A DNA stretch of 64,000 nucleotides from Phymatolithon calcareum (Eukaryota; Rhodophyta; Florideophyceae; Hapalidiales), in assembly GCA_977006965.1 (NCBI GenBank), contig OZ345381.1, forward strand, positions 2,170,001 through 2,234,000, read 5' to 3'. Position 1 is the stretch's first letter. Each line of letters opens with the position of its first letter. This document shows positions 62,628-64,000 of this stretch, piece after piece. A model generated the notes under the pieces. That model was not told the DNA's origin, made no database searches, and saw only the letters and a program-made list of their open reading frames with translations. The position numbers were made by a program, and so were the translations under genes.

Positions 62628-64000
62628 ATGCTTGACGAAGACGTTACTTTGCTCTCCACTCACGACATTCGACCATGTCCAGAGACGGCGTCCTTTATTT
62701 GTGCGAAAGAAGAGTGCCGGGTGGAGGTTCCGGCGATCCGCAAGGCATTCGTTCAGCATTTGAGGAGAAATGGACATTTTGCTGGTCACGGGGAAGCTGT
62801 GGGTCTCTGGCGTGCCGCGGATCGGTGTGCCGAGTCGTTTCCTAAGAACCACTCACTACGAGAAAAGTATCGATTTGGAGGTGCACGGCACGGACGACTT
62901 CCGCCGATCGATGGTCTTGTTGTCGTGCAAGGCAAGTGCTGTCCTAAATGCGACATTTTGTTTGAAGGGGACAGCACTTTGCGTCGTCACAGCACTATGG
63001 TGCACAAGACAAGCATTTCAAGAAAGACTGTGCGATTTCTGAGAACGTTGTTGTGCCAAAGTTTGTCTCGCGAGAATTCTTCTAAAAAGCTCTTCTTGAT
63101 AGAAGATGTGGAGGCAAGCAACGATCGCAGCAGAGATGGTGATGCTGATATTACCGCTGCGGTTGCCAGATACGACCCTGCAGAAGTATCGCCGACGTAT
63201 ATTCCGGCGGCAAGCGATCGCGAAAAGAGCGGCTTTGTCAGCCTCGCCAAGTGCCAAGAGCGCCTTGACGCTGTCGGCCTCTCTCTTGGCGATGCATGGC
63301 GTCTCATTCGGCTAGGGGAAGCCGGTCGCGAGTCTGCTCTTGTGTCGTCGCAAACGGTTAAGCAGCTGTTTGTCGATGCGCGAGAGCTGTTCCGCGCGGT
63401 GGACAGTTTTCGGTCCACCTTGGTAGATATTAGCCCAGGCGGAACACTGGAGAAGAAGAAGCCGTTTCAGTTCCTTAACGACGACCAACGTGGGGATCGA
63501 TCACTTGACCGGTATGTTCGGAGCGCGCGTATGCTCGTTGTCATGGCTCTTCGAGTTCATCGAGACAGGCAGAAGTATGCCGGGATATCGATGAGCCCTG
63601 CTCTTGTGGCCGCACTCAATGACCTTTCAAGTGACAATGGCACTGACGAAGAGACTTTGTGCATGAAGGTGCACCGGGTGCTGTGCAGAATTTTCTTCGA
63701 GAGGAGCAGCGTCTCCGGAGGGTCTGTCAGGCTCTTCTCTTTCGCCGTGGCCGCCAGTATGTGCGTTGGCGGTGAGACGATGGACCGCTTGCACTTCAAG
63801 CAAGGACGTCAAGTTGCTCCGGAAGTGACGGGCATTCTATACGCGGCGTCGTGCTGTGCTCTTCTGGAGATGCGAAAGTACAGTGACGAAGAGAGGCGTG
63901 TAGAGGTGGAAGCGGAGATACAATCGGCGATGTGCACTGGGGCAAAAGTCGGATTGTCCGTCTTCGTGGACATGCGGTCGATCTGCACCTCTGTTCGAGC
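62628..64000 (+). CDS. Helicase-family N-terminal region, intact and open to window end (copy H3)
   Basis: One frame is open from about 62535; the first convenient ATG is 62628, and it runs without a stop to base 64000 (over 457 codons). It has two zinc fingers: FICAKEECRVEVPAIRKAFV then QHLRRNGH (C-x4-C-x13-H-x5-H), and CPKCDILFEGDSTLRRHSTM then VH (C-x2-C-x12-H-x4-H). Then come long helical parts shared with copies H1 and H2: ASDREKSGFVSLAKCQERLD, AVDSFRSTLVDI, LDRYVRSARMLVVMALRVHR and RVLCRIFFERSSVSGGSVRL. The final part (EEERRVEVEAEI-like YSDEERRVEVEAEIQSAM, VFVDMRSICTSVRA) matches the middle of H1, so a RecQ-type helicase core is expected beyond the window. It is the only non-transposon gene here with a long undamaged frame. 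It is probably nuclear. Confidence 0.75.
   Translation, partial: MLDEDVTLLSTHDIRPCPETASFICAKEECRVEVPAIRKAFVQHLRRNGHFAGHGEAVGLWRAADRCAESFPKNHSLREKYRFGGARHGRLPPIDGLVVVQGKCCPKCDILFEGDSTLRRHSTMVHKTSISRKTVRFLRTLLCQSLSRENSSKKLFLIEDVEASNDRSRDGDADITAAVARYDPAEVSPTYIPAASDREKSGFVSLAKCQERLDAVGLSLGDAWRLIRLGEAGRESALVSSQTVKQLFVDARELFRAVDSFRSTLVDISPGGTLEKKKPFQFLNDDQRGDRSLDRYVRSARMLVVMALRVHRDRQKYAGISMSPALVAALNDLSSDNGTDEETLCMKVHRVLCRIFFERSSVSGGSVRLFSFAVAASMCVGGETMDRLHFKQGRQVAPEVTGILYAASCCALLEMRKYSDEERRVEVEAEIQSAMCTGAKVGLSVFVDMRSICTSVR

Noticed and set aside
1-64000. Altered genetic code with reassigned stop codons
   Set aside because: In-frame TAG, TAA and TGA all occur inside recognisable proteins, at non-equivalent positions and mixed with frame changes. 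Ordinary decay explains this better, and the intact frame at 62628-64000 has no internal stops.

Overview
The window is eukaryotic nuclear DNA. It holds a Ty3/gypsy retrotransposon, non-LTR (LINE) reverse-transcriptase relics, a TNP2-like DNA transposase relic, zinc-finger/RecQ-type helicase genes, histone H3-like tails, and broken copies of conserved nuclear genes (COP9 subunit 2, glyoxalase I, LST8, V-ATPase subunit C, APC4). No operon, tRNA, rRNA or CRISPR array was recognised. Genes and gene relics look intron-poor, and the recognisable glyoxalase I resembles the two-domain type of plants and algae. An alga, perhaps a red alga, is a reasonable guess, but the species cannot be named from sequence alone. 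Almost every recognisable gene is broken by in-frame stops or frame changes, so this is a repeat-rich, non-selected (possibly subtelomeric or pericentromeric) region.

Layout. 1-5402: gypsy element on the minus strand, with the left LTR cut by the window edge. 5.4-11.5 kb: repeat fragments, a LINE reverse-transcriptase scrap and one member (P3) of an unusual family that joins a histone-H3-like N-terminal tail to a papain-like C-terminal domain. 11.5-14.6 kb: two unassigned genes. 15.4-19.1 kb: TNP2-like transposase relic. 21-22.6 kb: APC4-like relic and LINE relic. 23.3-28.5 kb: near full-length but broken zinc-finger plus RecQ-type helicase gene (minus). 30.0-34.1 kb: two tandem members (P1, P2) of the H3-tail/papain-like family. 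34.4-37.4 kb: repeated exon-like modules and dispersed unit A. 37521-40560: a 3-kb almost perfect decamer satellite. 41.4-43.3 kb: a minisatellite, C2H2 and RING finger relics. 44.5-45.8 kb: partial second copy of the helicase-family N-terminus. 47.4-50.0 kb: GC-rich unknown gene and a roughly 150-bp satellite. 50.0-51.4 kb: unit B, an inverted copy of unit A inside that satellite. 51.5-57.9 kb: a cluster of captured or decayed host gene fragments (V-ATPase C, glyoxalase I, CSN2, Sel1-like, LST8, histone H3 variant). 60.0-61.0 kb: a second CSN2/glyoxalase chimera in inverted orientation and permuted order. 62.6-64.0 kb: an intact open N-terminus of a third helicase-family gene that runs off the window.

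The strongest leads are (1) the three-member family with a histone H3 tail look-alike at the N-terminus and a Cys...His...Asp papain-like domain at the C-terminus; (2) the CSN2/glyoxalase I chimeras, whose two copies are circularly permuted relative to each other, as expected if circular DNA had been re-inserted; and (3) the A/B unit, which encodes a small membrane-anchored protein with the same frame change in both copies. All assignments come from reading translations by eye; no database search was run.
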